A DNA stretch of 27,333 nucleotides, taken from positions 1-27,333 of the forward strand of contig RFLK01000086.1 in assembly GCA_003694525.1 (NCBI GenBank), written 5' to 3'. Source of the DNA: Candidatus Woesearchaeota archaeon (GTDB taxonomy: Archaea; Nanobdellota; Nanobdellia; Woesearchaeales; ARS49). How positions within the stretch are numbered: the first letter of the stretch is position 1; each line of letters begins with the position of its first letter. A program made the translations under genes and the position numbers. The notes under the pieces are model-generated. The model did no database searches. It saw nothing but the letters and a program-made list of their open reading frames with translations, and was not told the origin of the DNA. This document shows positions 8,534-15,105 of this stretch, piece by piece.

Positions 8534-8543
8534 GCTTAAAAAC
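8534..8543 (-). promoter_or_regulatory. TATA-like box of the M50 operon
   Basis: Minus strand GTTTTTAAGC, centred about 27 bp before the ATG at 8512. Confidence 0.45.
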
Positions 8544-8560
8544 TTATCAGTATAATTAAG

Positions 8561-8581
8561 GAATTATTAATTAAATTATTC
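8561..8581. repeat. AT-rich imperfect palindrome upstream of the M50 operon
   Basis: GAAT and ATTC flank a central TTAATTAA within 21 bp, lying roughly 20 bp upstream of the TATA-like box at 8534. It sits between the end of a winged-helix regulator gene and the M50 operon, so it could be an operator. Low complexity weakens the case. Confidence 0.35.
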
Positions 8582-8593
8582 ATTAAAGAATTA

Positions 8594-8860
8594 TCATAAC
8601 CCAAAGGCTTGTGTAAATTCTTTCATCTGTTTGAAGCTCTGGATGAACTTGCGTCCATCGTCTGTGAGCTCATAGTGTAGTTTCTTGTTTTTTGTTGCTT
8701 CAGCAATAAGTCCTTTGTTTTTGAGTTCTTGAAGGTATACTTTCATTCTTTGATGGGATAGGTTGGACTTGTACAACAGGTGCGTTGGCTTTATCATCCC
8801 TCCTTTGGACTCTATTGCCTTTAGCATATCGTATATGATGTCGATTTTGCTTCTTTTCAT
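8594..8860 (-). CDS. Winged helix-turn-helix regulator (HTH_45 / Sso10a-like)
   Basis: This 88-residue protein is a compact winged-helix DNA-binding protein. Visible order: helix IDIIYDMLKAIES, the helix-turn-helix THLLYKSNLSHQRMKVYLQE (27-46), then the wing LIAEATKNKKLHYELTDDGR and a C-terminal helix FIQSFKQMKEF. The sentence-like pattern 'NLSHQRMKVYLQELKNKGL' is characteristic of the archaeal regulator group COG3432, whose C-terminal helix often dimerises. It starts 15 bases after the membrane protein gene ends, with no Shine-Dalgarno visible, so the two are probably co-transcribed. It may regulate that operon or the M50 operon just downstream. The target is not known. Confidence 0.85.
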   Translation of the reverse strand: MKRSKIDIIYDMLKAIESKGGMIKPTHLLYKSNLSHQRMKVYLQELKNKGLIAEATKNKKLHYELTDDGRKFIQSFKQMKEFTQAFGL

Positions 8861-8875
8861 ATTCTGTTTTGATTT

Positions 8876-9526
8876 TCACTTCATCAGTGTTTTTATCAGC
8901 GCTGCCAGCAGTGATACGAATCCCAGCATTTGCGAGAGGTGTGCTGCAACGTACCATATCTCATTGTATGGCTCAAGAAGAAATGCTGCTTGAGCTGTTG
9001 TCAGAAGGAAAAACGCCGTAAATACTAAGCAAGCGCTTGACCTGTGGCATTTTTTGTAGTTTTTCCAGTAAGCTTGAGTTATGTATGCCAGCATTATCAA
9101 GGATAGCCCGTAAAAGCTTGTATAATAGCTGGATGAGAGAAACAGTCCTGGAACAAGTATGAATCCTATAAGGGACAGCACTCTCATATCCTTTATTTTC
9201 AATGTGACGCCTATCAGAAGAAGATATGCTGTAAGCGATAGCACTATGTGAGTTATGTATCCTGTAAGGAATATCTTCGCTCCTATCTCATTTGATACTT
9301 TCAATAAAATCCCTTCAAGTATTGTGTCTGTTATCGACCTTACGAAAAATGCTGCTGAGAGTAATGCAAAGCTTGCAGTAAATGTTGCATACTTTTGTGT
9401 TTTCACAACGCGCCATAGCCTGAATGCAGCAATTGTTACCGCAAGGGTTATTATTGCTGCGAGCAGTTCCAGGCTTGCATCAACTCCTAGAAACCATTGA
9501 GGCCTGTGAAGATAAACGCTGAGCAT
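8876..9526 (-). CDS. Multi-span membrane protein, about seven helices, function unknown
   Basis: I cannot assign this 216-residue protein to a family with confidence. Hydrophobic segments alternate with short charged loops, for example LLAAIITLAVTIAAFRLW, FTASFALLSAAFFV, HIVLSLTAYLLLIGVTL, VLSLIGFILVPGLFL and MLGFVSLLAALIKTL; about seven spans are plausible. No catalytic or transport motif stands out. It leads a two-gene unit with the winged-helix regulator 15 bases downstream. A membrane protein plus small regulator could form a sensory pair, but that is inference. The ATG at 9526 lies about 26 bp from a TATA-like box, so it is probably leaderless. Confidence 0.75.
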   Translation of the reverse strand: MLSVYLHRPQWFLGVDASLELLAAIITLAVTIAAFRLWRVVKTQKYATFTASFALLSAAFFVRSITDTILEGILLKVSNEIGAKIFLTGYITHIVLSLTAYLLLIGVTLKIKDMRVLSLIGFILVPGLFLSSSYYTSFYGLSLIMLAYITQAYWKNYKKCHRSSACLVFTAFFLLTTAQAAFLLEPYNEIWYVAAHLSQMLGFVSLLAALIKTLMK

Positions 9527-9547
9527 TAACTATCGCTTTACGACTGT

Positions 9548-9557
9548 GTTTTTAAGT
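9548..9557 (-). promoter_or_regulatory. TATA-like box of the seven-helix protein / regulator operon
   Basis: Minus strand AAACTTAAAAACAC, centred about 26 bp before the ATG at 9526. Confidence 0.45.
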
Positions 9558-9595
9558 TTTATGAAGATAGAATCTGATTTCTGTTTCATAATCGA

Positions 9596-9619
9596 TTAAT
9601 AAATCGCGCTCTAAAATAG
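9596..9619 (+). promoter_or_regulatory. Promoter candidates of the 48-codon gene
   Basis: Two plus-strand TATA-like stretches are present: TTAATAAAT (9596-9604) and CTAAAATAG (9611-9619). The first predicts transcription from about 9624, including the small hairpin; the second from about 9640, excluding it. Confidence 0.35.
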
Positions 9620-9629
9620 TGTAGTTATG

Positions 9630-9651
9630 AGCCTGTAAGGCTTGGAGGTGA
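9630..9651 (+). promoter_or_regulatory. Short hairpin directly followed by a full Shine-Dalgarno
   Basis: AGCCT-GTA-AGGCT (9630-9642) forms a five-pair stem one base before GGAGGTGA (9644-9651), an eight-base match to the archaeal anti-Shine-Dalgarno, four bases from the ATG at 9656. A four-codon frame (ATG at 9627, stop TAA at 9636) overlaps the hairpin. A translational control role is possible but unproven. Confidence 0.5.
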
Positions 9652-9655
9652 CATT

Positions 9656-9802
9656 ATGAAGTATGAAAACAGGAGGTATACGCAATTCAGCGAGGATCTG
9701 CGCGCCTTGCGTGCTCTACTCGATGCGGGCCTGATAGATGCCCAAGAGGCTGCTGAGATGAGGCGCTATGTTGAGTGTCTGGCTTTTACAGCGCAGACTT
9801 GA
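9656..9802 (+). CDS. 48-residue protein of unknown function, strong Shine-Dalgarno
   Basis: This small gene encodes MKYENRRYTQFSEDLRAL followed by RALLDAGLIDAQEAAEMR and RYVECLAFTAQT. I do not recognise it. The protein is soluble, charged and probably two helices split by the turn DAGLIDAQEA, a shape common in small regulators and adaptor proteins. The evidence for coding is the GGAGGTGA site four bases upstream, the best ribosome-binding site in the window, a TATA-like element before it, and a T-rich tract after it. GC-rich third positions (CTG CGC GCC TTG CGT) also contrast with the AT-rich flanks. It stands alone between a divergent membrane operon and the exchanger gene, so it appears to be an independent cistron. 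Confidence 0.7.
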   Translation: MKYENRRYTQFSEDLRALRALLDAGLIDAQEAAEMRRYVECLAFTAQT

Positions 9803-9816
9803 TTGCAATCGAATCT

Positions 9817-9835
9817 ATATTTTTTCTTTTTAGAT
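9817..9835 (+). terminator. T-rich terminator candidate after the 48-codon gene
   Basis: TATATTTTTTCTTTTTAG begins about 15 bases past the stop codon. Archaeal termination often needs only such a T-tract. No clear hairpin precedes it. Confidence 0.45.
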
Positions 9836-9908
9836 TTCTCTATTGTTCGATTCGCTGTTGTCCGCCTCACTACTCTTTTCTTCGGTTTAACTTCTTATTT
9901 TTCTAAAA

Positions 9909-9919
9909 GTTTATTTATG
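9909..9919 (+). promoter_or_regulatory. TATA-like box of the exchanger gene
   Basis: GTTTATTTATG, centred about 26 bp before the ATG at 9940. It overlaps or abuts the earlier in-frame ATG at 9922, which supports the later start. Confidence 0.45.
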
Positions 9920-9939
9920 ATATGATCCACTGCAAGCCC

Positions 9940-10884
9940 ATGTTGGAAATTTTGCTGATACTTGTTGGGTTTGTCATTCTTATAAAGAGTGCAGATTGGC
10001 TTGTGGAGGGTGCAAGCTCGCTTGCAAAGCGATTTGGAATATCGGATCTTGTAATAGGTTTGACTATTGTCGCTTTTGGCACTTCGGCGCCAGAGCTTGC
10101 TGTAAACGTTTTTGCAAGCTTGAAAAGGAGCTCTGAGCTTGCAATCTCAAATGTTCTTGGAAGCAATATTGCAAACATTTTGTTGATCTTGGGAGTGTGC
10201 GCTCTGATTTCAAATCTTAAAGTTCACAAGAACACTGTTTGGAAGGAGATACCGTTGAGTCTTTTGGCAGTCATCATGGTGTTTGTTCTTGGAAATGATG
10301 CAATAATGGAAGGTGCTTCTTCTTCAGCCATTACAAGAGGGGATGGGATTGCTCTTCTTGGTTTTTTCATAATCTTCATGTATTATACATTTGGAGTTGC
10401 CAGGGTTGAAGGCAATGGTTTTGAGGTTGAGAAGATATCTGCTCTGAAGTCAATTGTTTTTGTTGCTGTTGGCTGTCTTGGACTTGCCTTTGGAGGAAAG
10501 ATTATTGTGGACTCTGCACTGGGCCTTGCAAGCCTGCTTGGCTTATCTCAGGCGCTTGTTGGCATAACAGTTCTGGCTTTTGGCACAAGTCTGCCTGAGC
10601 TTGCAGCCTCAGGAATGGCTGCCTGGAGGGGAAACACCGATATGGCAATAGGAAATGTGGTCGGATCTAATATTTTCAATGTGTTGCTTGTTCTCTCGAC
10701 AAGTGCAATCATAAATCCTATTCCTTTGGTTGATAATGTGACTTTGGGAATGGCGATTCTTGCAAGCATTCTTTTGTTTTCAATATTGTTTGTCGGAAGA
10801 AGGCATACTTTGACTAGATGGGAAGGATGCACTTTTCTTGTTCTGTATGCGATTTACATCTCGTATGCTCTTTTGCACATCTGA
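9940..10884 (+). CDS. CaCA family sodium/calcium-type exchanger
   Basis: This 314-residue inner-membrane antiporter belongs to the Ca2+:cation exchanger family, whose archaeal model is NCX_Mj. The two alpha repeats that form the ion path are intact: GTSAPE (47-52) with GSNIAN (74-79), and GTSLPE (215-220) with GSNIFN (242-247). About ten hydrophobic segments flank them. Ion specificity (Na+, Ca2+, or H+/K+) cannot be fixed from sequence, although conserved Glu51 and Glu219 fit Ca2+ binding. ATG at 9940 (MLEILLILVG) matches the usual family N-terminus and the TATA spacing; ATG at 9922 would add six residues. It is a single gene convergent with dnaJ. Confidence 0.94.
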   Translation: MLEILLILVGFVILIKSADWLVEGASSLAKRFGISDLVIGLTIVAFGTSAPELAVNVFASLKRSSELAISNVLGSNIANILLILGVCALISNLKVHKNTVWKEIPLSLLAVIMVFVLGNDAIMEGASSSAITRGDGIALLGFFIIFMYYTFGVARVEGNGFEVEKISALKSIVFVAVGCLGLAFGGKIIVDSALGLASLLGLSQALVGITVLAFGTSLPELAASGMAAWRGNTDMAIGNVVGSNIFNVLLVLSTSAIINPIPLVDNVTLGMAILASILLFSILFVGRRHTLTRWEGCTFLVLYAIYISYALLHI

Positions 10885-10938
10885 CTGATCTGATTATTAT
10901 TTTATCATTTGTTGACGGCAAATTTTGAAAGAAAAGGT

Positions 10939-12006
10939 TTAGAATAATCCAAGGACTTTTTTCTTTCCTGCTTTCTCGAACTGTTCTATTAGCTCTTTTT
11001 GTTTTTTTGTGAGTTTTTTGGGGACTTCTATGCTGATTTTTGCTATGATATCTCCTCTTCCTCTGCCTCTCAGCTTTGGAAGGCCTCTGCCGGGAAGTCT
11101 CAATTCGCTGTTGTTCTGAGTGCCTTCTGGTATTCTTATATGCTCTTTTCCTTCAAGAGTGTCTATTTCTACTTCGCCTCCAAGGCAGGCTGTTGCAAAA
11201 GGCAGCTCAAGGTCAAATCTAAGGTCTGCTCCGTCCCTCTCAAAGCGCTTGTCCTCTCTGACGTGTACTGTTATGTATAGGTCTCCTGACGGCGCGCCCA
11301 TCTCTCCTGCCTCTCCTTCTCCTGAGAGCCTTATTTTCATTCCGTCGTGTATTCCTGCAGGAATCTTGACCGATATTGTGTCTCTCTTGCTCAGGCGACC
11401 CTCTCCTGTGCAAACTTTGCAGGGATCTTTTGCAACTGTTCCTATGCTTTTGCAGGTCTTGCAGGGAGTTGTTGTTGCAAAGACTCCAAAGGGGGTTCTT
11501 CTCGTCTGTTGAACATAGCCTTGTCCTGAGCAAGTCTGGCAAGAGGAGATATTCTTCCCTCCTCTTCCTTTGCACTCATCGCATTTTGTCAACTTTCTGA
11601 TTGTTATCTCTTTTACTGAGTCTTTTGCAATATCTTCAAGGTTTACTGTTATGTCTACTGCAATGTCTCGTCCTGCGCGGGGTCCTCTGCGTTGCGAGAA
11701 GCCGAATCCTCCGAATATGTTGTCGAATATGTCTTCAAAATTGAATCCTGAGGCAAAGTCCCTGAAGTCAAATCCTGAGAATTGCTGACCTGCGCCTGCT
11801 TTTCCGAATCTGTCGTATTGTTCTCTTTTTTGGGGATCGCACAGTACTGCCGCTGCTTCGTTTATTTTCTTGAACTTCTCCTGCGCATCGGGGCTCGAGT
11901 TTAGGTCTGGGTGGTACTTTTTTGCAAGCTTTTTGTACGCTTTTTTTATCTCTTGCGCGCTTGCATCTTTGGGCACGCCCAGTATTTCATAATAGTCTTG
12001 ACTCAC
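10939..12006 (-). CDS. dnaJ: Chaperone DnaJ (Hsp40)
   Basis: Co-chaperone that delivers unfolded substrates to DnaK and stimulates its ATPase. The 355-residue class I protein has a J domain with HPD at 32-34, a Gly/Phe-rich region near 75-105, and a zinc domain with CDECKGRG (142-149), CQTCSGQG (156-163), CKTCKSIG (182-189) and CKVCTGEG (196-203). All eight cysteines are present; the third repeat has Ser for the first Gly. The C-terminal substrate domains follow (IPAGIHDGMKIRLSGEGE). The start is GTG at 12006, beginning MSQDYYEIL. Its GTGA overlaps the stop of the small membrane peptide gene, so translation is coupled. Last gene of the chaperone operon. Confidence 0.97.
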   Translation of the reverse strand: MSQDYYEILGVPKDASAQEIKKAYKKLAKKYHPDLNSSPDAQEKFKKINEAAAVLCDPQKREQYDRFGKAGAGQQFSGFDFRDFASGFNFEDIFDNIFGGFGFSQRRGPRAGRDIAVDITVNLEDIAKDSVKEITIRKLTKCDECKGRGGKNISSCQTCSGQGYVQQTRRTPFGVFATTTPCKTCKSIGTVAKDPCKVCTGEGRLSKRDTISVKIPAGIHDGMKIRLSGEGEAGEMGAPSGDLYITVHVREDKRFERDGADLRFDLELPFATACLGGEVEIDTLEGKEHIRIPEGTQNNSELRLPGRGLPKLRGRGRGDIIAKISIEVPKKLTKKQKELIEQFEKAGKKKVLGLF

Positions 12007-12179
12007 TCAAACCGACCTCTCACCTTGTGCTCATCGCTCTCAAGAATTCTTTTTATTTCTTGTTCTGCTGATTTTATCATCTCGCGAGCTCTTCTTGCTT
12101 GTTTGTAGGTGTAGAGGATTGCAAGAAGTCCTGCAATTCCTGCAACACCTGCAAGGGCTGAGCTTGTCGATGCAATCAT
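12003..12179 (-). CDS. 58-residue single-span membrane peptide between dnaK and dnaJ
   Basis: This small gene is not recognised. It reads MIASTSSALAGVAGIAGLLA, then ILYTYKQARRAREMIKSAEQ and a tail ending HKVRGRFE. Residues 5-25 form one hydrophobic, Ala/Gly-rich helix with a start like a short outside segment, followed by an Arg/Lys-rich, probably helical cytoplasmic tail. Coding evidence is positional: its ATG shares ATGA with the dnaK stop, and its TGA shares GTGA with the dnaJ start, so it links both genes with no spare base. Maintaining such overlaps on both sides by chance is unlikely. It may tether or recruit the Hsp70 machinery to the membrane, but that is inference. Confidence 0.75.
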   Translation of the reverse strand: MIASTSSALAGVAGIAGLLAILYTYKQARRAREMIKSAEQEIKRILESDEHKVRGRFE

Positions 12180-14026
12180 GCCTTCTCGCCTTCTATTGTC
12201 TCATCGCTCCCTGTAGCCTTTGAGTTTTCACGCTTCTCTTGGCTCTCTTGAGATTTTCCAGCGCTTGCAGCGCTCGCGTACATTTTCTGCGCTGCTGCGT
12301 GAAGAATCTTTTCGCATTCTGCAAGCTTTTCTTTTATTTTTGCAAAGTCCTTTTTCTCTTCTGCAAGGAGTTTTTTGAGCTCGTCTCTTTTGGTTTTTAT
12401 CTCTTCAAGCTGGCTCTCATCTACTTTGCCTTTAAACTCTTCAAGTTGTTTGTCGAGTGTGTAGACAAGAGTGTCTGCTTGGTTTATGGTCTCTATCTCT
12501 TCCTTGCGTTTTTTGTCGGCCTCTGCGTTTTGTTCTGCTTCCTTTCTCATTCTCTCAACTTCTTCTTCAGAGAGCTTGTTTGGAGCAGTTATCTGTATGC
12601 TTTGTTCCTTGTTGGTTCCAAGGTCCTTTGCTTTAACTTTAAGGATTCCATTCGCATCTATATCGAATGTAACTTCTATTTGAGGCACTCCTCTGGGCGC
12701 TGGAGGTATTCCGACAAGGTCAAACTGGCCGAGGATCTTGTTGTCTGCAAACATTGCTCTCTCTCCTTGGGCAACTCTTATCGTTACGGCTGGCTGGTTG
12801 TCCGCTGCCGTGCTGAATACCTTGCTTTGTTTTACTGGAATTGTTGTGTTTCTCTCTATGACTTTTGTAAAGACTCCGCCGAGAGTCTCTATGCCTAAAG
12901 AGAGTGGAGTGACGTCAAGCAACAGGACATCCTTTATTTCTCCTGCAAGAACGCCTCCTTGTATTGCAGCGCCTGATGCTACGCATTCCATCGGATCTAT
13001 TGATCTTTCGACTTTCTTTCCGACCCACGTCTCAACGCTTTTTTGAACTATTGGCATTCTTGTAGGCCCGCCTACCAGTATGACTTTGTCTATGTCATTT
13101 ATGCTCAATTTGGCGTCTGCTATTGCCTGGTCTATGCTCTTTCTGCACCTTTGCACTATGGGGTCGACGATCTCTTCAAGCTTTGCCCTTGTCAGGGGTA
13201 TGTGCAGGTTTACAGGGCCTTCCGGAGTGGATGCTATGAACGGAAGGTTGATCTCTGTTTCAAATACTGTTGAAAGCTCTATTTTTGCTTTTTCTGCAGC
13301 TTCGCGAAGCCTCTGCATTGCAGTGTTGTCTTCGTTAAGGTCTATTCCGCTCTCTTTCTTGAAGGTTTCAACAAGGTAGTTTATTAGAGCGTTGTCCATA
13401 TCAGTGCCTCCAAGTTCTGTATCTCCGCTTGTCGAGACCACTTCAAACACTCCTTCTGAGAAGTCCATTATTGTTACATCAAGTGTTCCGCCTCCAAGGT
13501 CAAAGACTAATATTTTCTGTTCCTTGTCTGACTTGTCAAGTCCGTAGGCAAGCGCTGCTGCTGTCGGCTCGTTGATTATTCTGACAACCTCAAGCCCTGC
13601 GATTGTTCCTGCGTCTTTTGTCGCTTGTCTTTGGTTGTCATCAAAATATGCCGGCACTGTTATGACTGCTTTGTTTATTTTTTCTCCAAGAAACGCTTCA
13701 GCGTCCGCTTTTATTTTCTGTAGTATGAATGCGCTTATCTGTTGTGGTGTGTATTCTTTTCCGTTTATCTTGTATTTGAAGTTTGTTCCCATCTTTCGCT
13801 TTGCAGCGTAGACTGTGCCTTCCGGGTTTGAGACTGCTTGTCTTTTTGCAGGCTCACCAACAAGCACTCTGCCGTCTTTTGTAAATGCAACATAGGACGG
13901 GAATGCTTTTCCGTAAAGTGATGCTCCTTCTGCAGAGGGTATGATTTTTGGTCGTCCTGCTTCAAGAACGCTTGCTGCGCTGTTGCTGGTTCCAAGGTCT
14001 ATTCCGATGATTTTTTCTTTTGCCAT
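12176..14026 (-). CDS. dnaK: Chaperone DnaK (Hsp70)
   Basis: ATP-driven cytoplasmic folding chaperone working with DnaJ and GrpE. The 616-residue protein starts MAKEKIIGIDLGTSNSAAS with the phosphate-1 loop, then AYFDDNQRQATKDAG, VFDLGGGTLDVTIMD and VILVGGPTRMP; the substrate domain holds LLLDVTPLSLGIETLGG and an acidic lid follows. After KRKMGTNFKYKINGKEYTP it lacks the roughly 23-residue insert found in Gram-negative DnaK, so it is of the Gram-positive/archaeal type. The C-terminus ends in a short charged tail (SDETIEGEKA). Its ATG overlaps the grpE stop (TAATG), and its TGA overlaps the next start. The Hsp70 system is patchy in archaea and generally viewed as acquired from bacteria. Confidence 0.98.
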   Translation of the reverse strand: MAKEKIIGIDLGTSNSAASVLEAGRPKIIPSAEGASLYGKAFPSYVAFTKDGRVLVGEPAKRQAVSNPEGTVYAAKRKMGTNFKYKINGKEYTPQQISAFILQKIKADAEAFLGEKINKAVITVPAYFDDNQRQATKDAGTIAGLEVVRIINEPTAAALAYGLDKSDKEQKILVFDLGGGTLDVTIMDFSEGVFEVVSTSGDTELGGTDMDNALINYLVETFKKESGIDLNEDNTAMQRLREAAEKAKIELSTVFETEINLPFIASTPEGPVNLHIPLTRAKLEEIVDPIVQRCRKSIDQAIADAKLSINDIDKVILVGGPTRMPIVQKSVETWVGKKVERSIDPMECVASGAAIQGGVLAGEIKDVLLLDVTPLSLGIETLGGVFTKVIERNTTIPVKQSKVFSTAADNQPAVTIRVAQGERAMFADNKILGQFDLVGIPPAPRGVPQIEVTFDIDANGILKVKAKDLGTNKEQSIQITAPNKLSEEEVERMRKEAEQNAEADKKRKEEIETINQADTLVYTLDKQLEEFKGKVDESQLEEIKTKRDELKKLLAEEKKDFAKIKEKLAECEKILHAAAQKMYASAASAGKSQESQEKRENSKATGSDETIEGEKA

Positions 14027-14622
14027 TATTCCTTATCCTCCGTATTTTCTTCTTTCTGTTTTTTTGTTTGTTCTTCCTGCTTTTTTGGTTTCTTTTTCTT
14101 TGCTATAATGACTTTTGAGTATCTGATAACCCTTCCATTCATAGTGTAGCCTCGCTGTATTTCTTCTATTATTGTGTCTTCGGGTTCATCGCTCTCTTTT
14201 GATAGTATGACTTCGTGTTTGAATGGGTCGAACACTTGTCCTATTGCTTGTATTGGTTCTACCCTCTCTTCTGATAGTATTTTTTTGATGTTCTTGTGAA
14301 TCATCTCGATGCCTGAGCGCGCAGCTGGGGGAAGGGGTTGGTTGAGTGCGCGCTCAAGGTCATCGTAGATGTTTATCAGCTTGAGTAGTATTCGCTCTGA
14401 CGCTCTGCTTGCAAATTCTGAGCGTTCGCGTTCTGTTCTTTTTGCAAAGTTCTGGTATTCTGCGTGAATTCTTTGCAATTGTTCTTTGTATTCTTCGGCT
14501 TGCGTTTTGTGTTCTGCAAGGTCTGATTCAAGCTTTGCGATTCTTGCTTTGAGGTCTTCACTCTCGCAGTCGGGCTGTTTTGTCGAGTCCATTCCTGCTT
14601 GAGTTTTATTATTGGTTTTCAC
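14026..14622 (-). CDS. grpE: Nucleotide exchange factor GrpE
   Basis: Releases ADP from DnaK. The protein has a charged N-terminus, a long coiled coil (LKARIAKLESDLAEHKTQ through EQLQRIHAEYQNFAKRTERE), then the C-terminal beta domain with AIGQVFDPFKHEVI and EIQRGYTMNGRVIRYSKVII. A Lys/Glu-rich tail ends it. The start is uncertain. GTG at 14622 is preferred because GGGGTGA sits eight bases upstream; GTG at 14634 opens the frame, and ATG at 14592 (MDSTKQ) is another choice. It leads the operon and overlaps dnaK by one base in TAATG. Palindromes at the promoter suggest control by a dimeric regulator. Confidence 0.93.
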   Translation of the reverse strand: MKTNNKTQAGMDSTKQPDCESEDLKARIAKLESDLAEHKTQAEEYKEQLQRIHAEYQNFAKRTERERSEFASRASERILLKLINIYDDLERALNQPLPPAARSGIEMIHKNIKKILSEERVEPIQAIGQVFDPFKHEVILSKESDEPEDTIIEEIQRGYTMNGRVIRYSKVIIAKKKKPKKQEEQTKKQKEENTEDKE

Positions 14623-14644
14623 TTGCAAAATCACCCCACATTTA

Positions 14645-14661
14645 GTAGACTTTAAGTCTAC
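14645..14661. promoter_or_regulatory. Perfect 8-bp palindrome in the grpE leader (operator candidate)
   Basis: GTAGACTT-T-AAGTCTAC is a perfect inverted repeat with a single central base. It lies just past the predicted transcription start of grpE. In RNA it could fold as a six-pair stem with loop UUAAA about ten bases before the ribosome-binding site, so RNA-level control is also possible. Confidence 0.6.
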
Positions 14662-14664
14662 AAG

Positions 14665-14682
14665 GTAGTCTTGGAAAGCTAC
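14665..14682. promoter_or_regulatory. Second, imperfect GTAG...CTAC palindrome at the grpE promoter
   Basis: GTAGTCTTGGAAAGCTAC has the same GTAG/CTAC ends as the neighbour at 14645. The two centres are about 20.5 bp apart, two helical turns. It lies between the grpE TATA box and the predicted start, where a bound repressor would block RNA polymerase. Confidence 0.5.
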
Positions 14683-14684
14683 AA

Positions 14685-14694
14685 GTATTTAAAT
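14685..14694 (-). promoter_or_regulatory. BRE/TATA promoter of the chaperone operon
   Basis: Minus strand CGAAATATTTAAATACTTG, a strong BRE plus TATA match, predicting transcription from about 14665 and a leader of about 43 bases to the GTG at 14622. Confidence 0.6.
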
Positions 14695-14714
14695 ATTTCG
14701 CTTAAAATAGAAAG

Positions 14715-14723
14715 GTTTAAATA
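14715..14723 (+). promoter_or_regulatory. BRE/TATA promoter of the DUF3467 operon
   Basis: Plus strand GAAAGGTTTAAATACTGC. It predicts transcription from about 14744, giving a leader of about 11 bases that contains the ribosome-binding site AAGGTGA (14745-14751). It is divergent from and only about 25 bp from the chaperone promoter. Confidence 0.6.
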
Positions 14724-14754
14724 CTGCTTGCAACCAATTCTGTTAAGGTGACAT

Positions 14755-15105
14755 ATGGCTCAAGTAAACATGAATATAATCGAAGGAGAACCCTTCTTTG
14801 CTCACGAGGCAAGCATCAATTTCACGCCAACGCAAGTTTCTTTGGATTTTAAGTGCATAACGCCCCGCACAGATCCGAGATCTCAAAAGCCTTCTTTTCA
14901 GCTAAAGCACAACGTTGTAATGATTGACCCTTGGCACGCAAAAGAACTCATAGGTGTTTTAAGAGAGGCTGTTAAGAAGTACGAGGAAGAGTTTGGATCA
15001 ATCAAAAAGCCGAAGGCAGTTTTGAAGGCAGAAGAAAAGCAACGCGCTCTTGCCCAGCAGGCAGGAGATAGCAAGACTGCAAAATACCCCACTTATACAG
15101 GATGA
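14755..15105 (+). CDS. DUF3467-like protein
   Basis: This 116-residue cytoplasmic protein fits the DUF3467 family, small proteins of unknown function found in bacteria and archaea. The recognisable pattern is INFTPTQVSLDFKCITPR (21-38), then KHNVVMIDPWHAKELIGVL and VKKYEEEFG, where the family has a conserved aromatic/Asp strand followed by an 'HAK' helix. The tail is Lys/Ala-rich. AAGGTGA lies three bases before the ATG. The stop TGA overlaps the next ATG (ATGA), so this is the first gene of a coupled three-gene operon, directly next to the divergent chaperone operon. Confidence 0.8.
   Translation: MAQVNMNIIEGEPFFAHEASINFTPTQVSLDFKCITPRTDPRSQKPSFQLKHNVVMIDPWHAKELIGVLREAVKKYEEEFGSIKKPKAVLKAEEKQRALAQQAGDSKTAKYPTYTG

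Noticed and set aside
12239..12898. 219-codon plus-strand open frame antisense to dnaK
   Set aside because: Cys/Phe/Leu-rich composition typical of the reverse complement of Lys/Glu-rich coding; no ribosome site or homology.
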